In this document: positions 6,452 to 7,214 of the stretch, piece after piece
Layout: each line of letters starts with the position of its first letter
Position numbering within the stretch: the first letter of the stretch is position 1
NCBI GenBank assembly: GCA_021797025.1
Contig: JAKAAK010000122.1
Span: forward strand, 1 to 7,214
From: Thermoplasmata archaeon
Lineage (GTDB): Archaea > Thermoplasmatota > Thermoplasmata > Thermoplasmatales > Thermoplasmataceae
Direction of reading: 5' to 3'
Length of the DNA stretch: 7,214 bases
Made by a program: the position numbers and the translations under genes
Notes under the pieces: model-generated
Databases searched by the model: none
What the model was told of the DNA's origin: nothing
The model's input: only the letters and a program-made list of their open reading frames with translations

Positions 6452-7214
6452 CTCTTGAGCATCTCCCTTACAGTATTAATGATTTTGTCTTTATCAGGAA
6501 GCGAGTATTTTTCCATCCCCTGGCTGTATGGAACCGGTGTGTCAGGCGAGGTAAGGCTTACAGGAGCAGTCTTCAATTTGCTGAAAATTCCCTGTGTTAC
6601 CCTTGATATGATTTCAGATGCTGTGCCGAATGAACCGTAGTCCTCATCAACAGCAAGGAGGGCACCTGTTTTTAAAACGGACGCCATAACAGTTTCAGTA
6701 TCCAGTGGTTTGATGGTTCTCAAATCTATTACTTCTGAGCTGATTCCCTCTGCCTTGAGTGTCTGCGCCGCCTCCGTAGCCATATGAACAGTGGATCCTA
6801 CTGCCACTATAGTTATATCTTTCCCTTCCAGTACAACATTTGCCTTTCCTATAGGTACTGTATACTCTTCTTCTGGAACCTCCACTACAGTTGACTGCGG
6901 ATATGGCATCCATGGAAGACCGAGCAATCCCTTATGGAACATGTATACAACCGGGTTATTATCCTTGATTGCAGATATCATGAGTCCCTTTGCATCATAG
7001 CTGTTTGAGGGTGCAACGACCTTTAATCCGGGAAGATGGCCGAACAGTGCATACAGAGTCTGTGAGTGCTGTGCCGCATCCCCGTACCCTCCGCCTACAG
7101 CCATGGTTATTACCACGGGCATATTTACTGTGCCACCGGACATATAATGGTTCTTCGCTATCTGGTTCATTATTGGATCAAGTGTTACGCCCACAAAATC
7201 TGAGAACATCAGTT
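6448..7214 (-). CDS. 2-oxoacid dehydrogenase E1 component, beta subunit (acetoin/pyruvate dehydrogenase type), 5' end outside the window
   Basis: About 255 C-terminal residues are visible. The frame stays open to the window edge, and the ATG at 7209 is internal because LMFSDF is a mid-protein segment of the family. E1 beta subunits are about 325 residues, so roughly the first 70, including the cofactor-activating Glu region, lie outside. With E1 alpha it decarboxylates a 2-oxoacid on thiamine diphosphate and passes the acyl group to lipoate. Visible marks are GGGYGDAAQHSQ, with the HSQ histidine near the active site (residue 48 counted from that internal Met), HLPGLKVVAPSNSYDAKGL (58-76), VGSTV, DLRTIKPLD, and DEDYGSFGTASEI before PDTPVPYS near the C-terminus. 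The match is to transketolase central and C-terminal domains of AcoB/PdhB type. E1 alpha is expected just upstream beyond the right edge. The substrate (pyruvate, branched-chain acid or acetoin) cannot be told. Confidence 0.9.
   Translation of the reverse strand, partial: LMFSDFVGVTLDPIMNQIAKNHYMSGGTVNMPVVITMAVGGGYGDAAQHSQTLYALFGHLPGLKVVAPSNSYDAKGLMISAIKDNNPVVYMFHKGLLGLPWMPYPQSTVVEVPEEEYTVPIGKANVVLEGKDITIVAVGSTVHMATEAAQTLKAEGISSEVIDLRTIKPLDTETVMASVLKTGALLAVDEDYGSFGTASEIISRVTQGIFSKLKTAPVSLTSPDTPVPYSQGMEKYSLPDKDKIINTVREMLKR

Overview
The window looks like the chromosome of an AT-rich archaeon, most probably of the Thermoplasmata (Ferroplasma, Cuniculiplasma or Acidiplasma type). This is inferred from archaeal TATA-box promoters, GGTG-type ribosome binding sites, at least one probably leaderless start, heavy use of ATA/AGA/AGG codons, and a bacterial-style 2-oxoacid dehydrogenase operon of the kind known from Thermoplasma. 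No rRNA, tRNA, CRISPR array or insertion sequence was seen, so the taxonomic call rests on style and gene content only.

Layout: (1) Positions 1-171 hold a divergent promoter region. The first codons of a probable leaderless gene leave the window leftward from position 17, and the promoter and ribosome binding site of the first complete gene lie on the right side. (2) Positions 172-2848 (+) are a two-gene operon with an 11-bp overlap: a histidinol dehydrogenase family enzyme followed by a 12-helix APC-type amino acid permease. The dehydrogenase carries sequence hallmarks of the sulfopropanediol-dehydrogenase-like (HpsN-like) branch, and a Lys replaces the fourth zinc-ligand His of biosynthetic HisD. 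A catabolic or scavenging pair is therefore as likely as histidine synthesis. (3) Positions 2849-2987 are a short convergent intergenic region with a T-run and an AT-rich perfect dyad. (4) Positions 2988-about 6104 (-) encode a large intact protein with a PLD-type nuclease, a superfamily 2 helicase motor and a DUF3427-type C-terminus. This is the architecture of SauUSI, a modification-dependent (type IV) restriction enzyme. No methyltransferase accompanies it within the window. (5) Positions 6209-7214 (-) are the end of a 2-oxoacid dehydrogenase operon: a partial E1 beta subunit (5' part outside the window), then, overlapping by 4 bp (ATGA), a free-standing 80-residue lipoyl domain protein where a full E2 acyltransferase would normally sit.

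How the parts relate: the left operon probably couples uptake of an amino-acid-like compound to an NAD-dependent alcohol-to-acid oxidation. The right operon supplies acyl groups from 2-oxoacids through thiamine diphosphate and lipoate chemistry. The restriction-like gene between them has no visible metabolic link to either and reads as a defence gene placed between two metabolic operons. The points most worth following are this defence-type enzyme, the altered zinc site of the HisD homologue, and the E2-less lipoyl protein.
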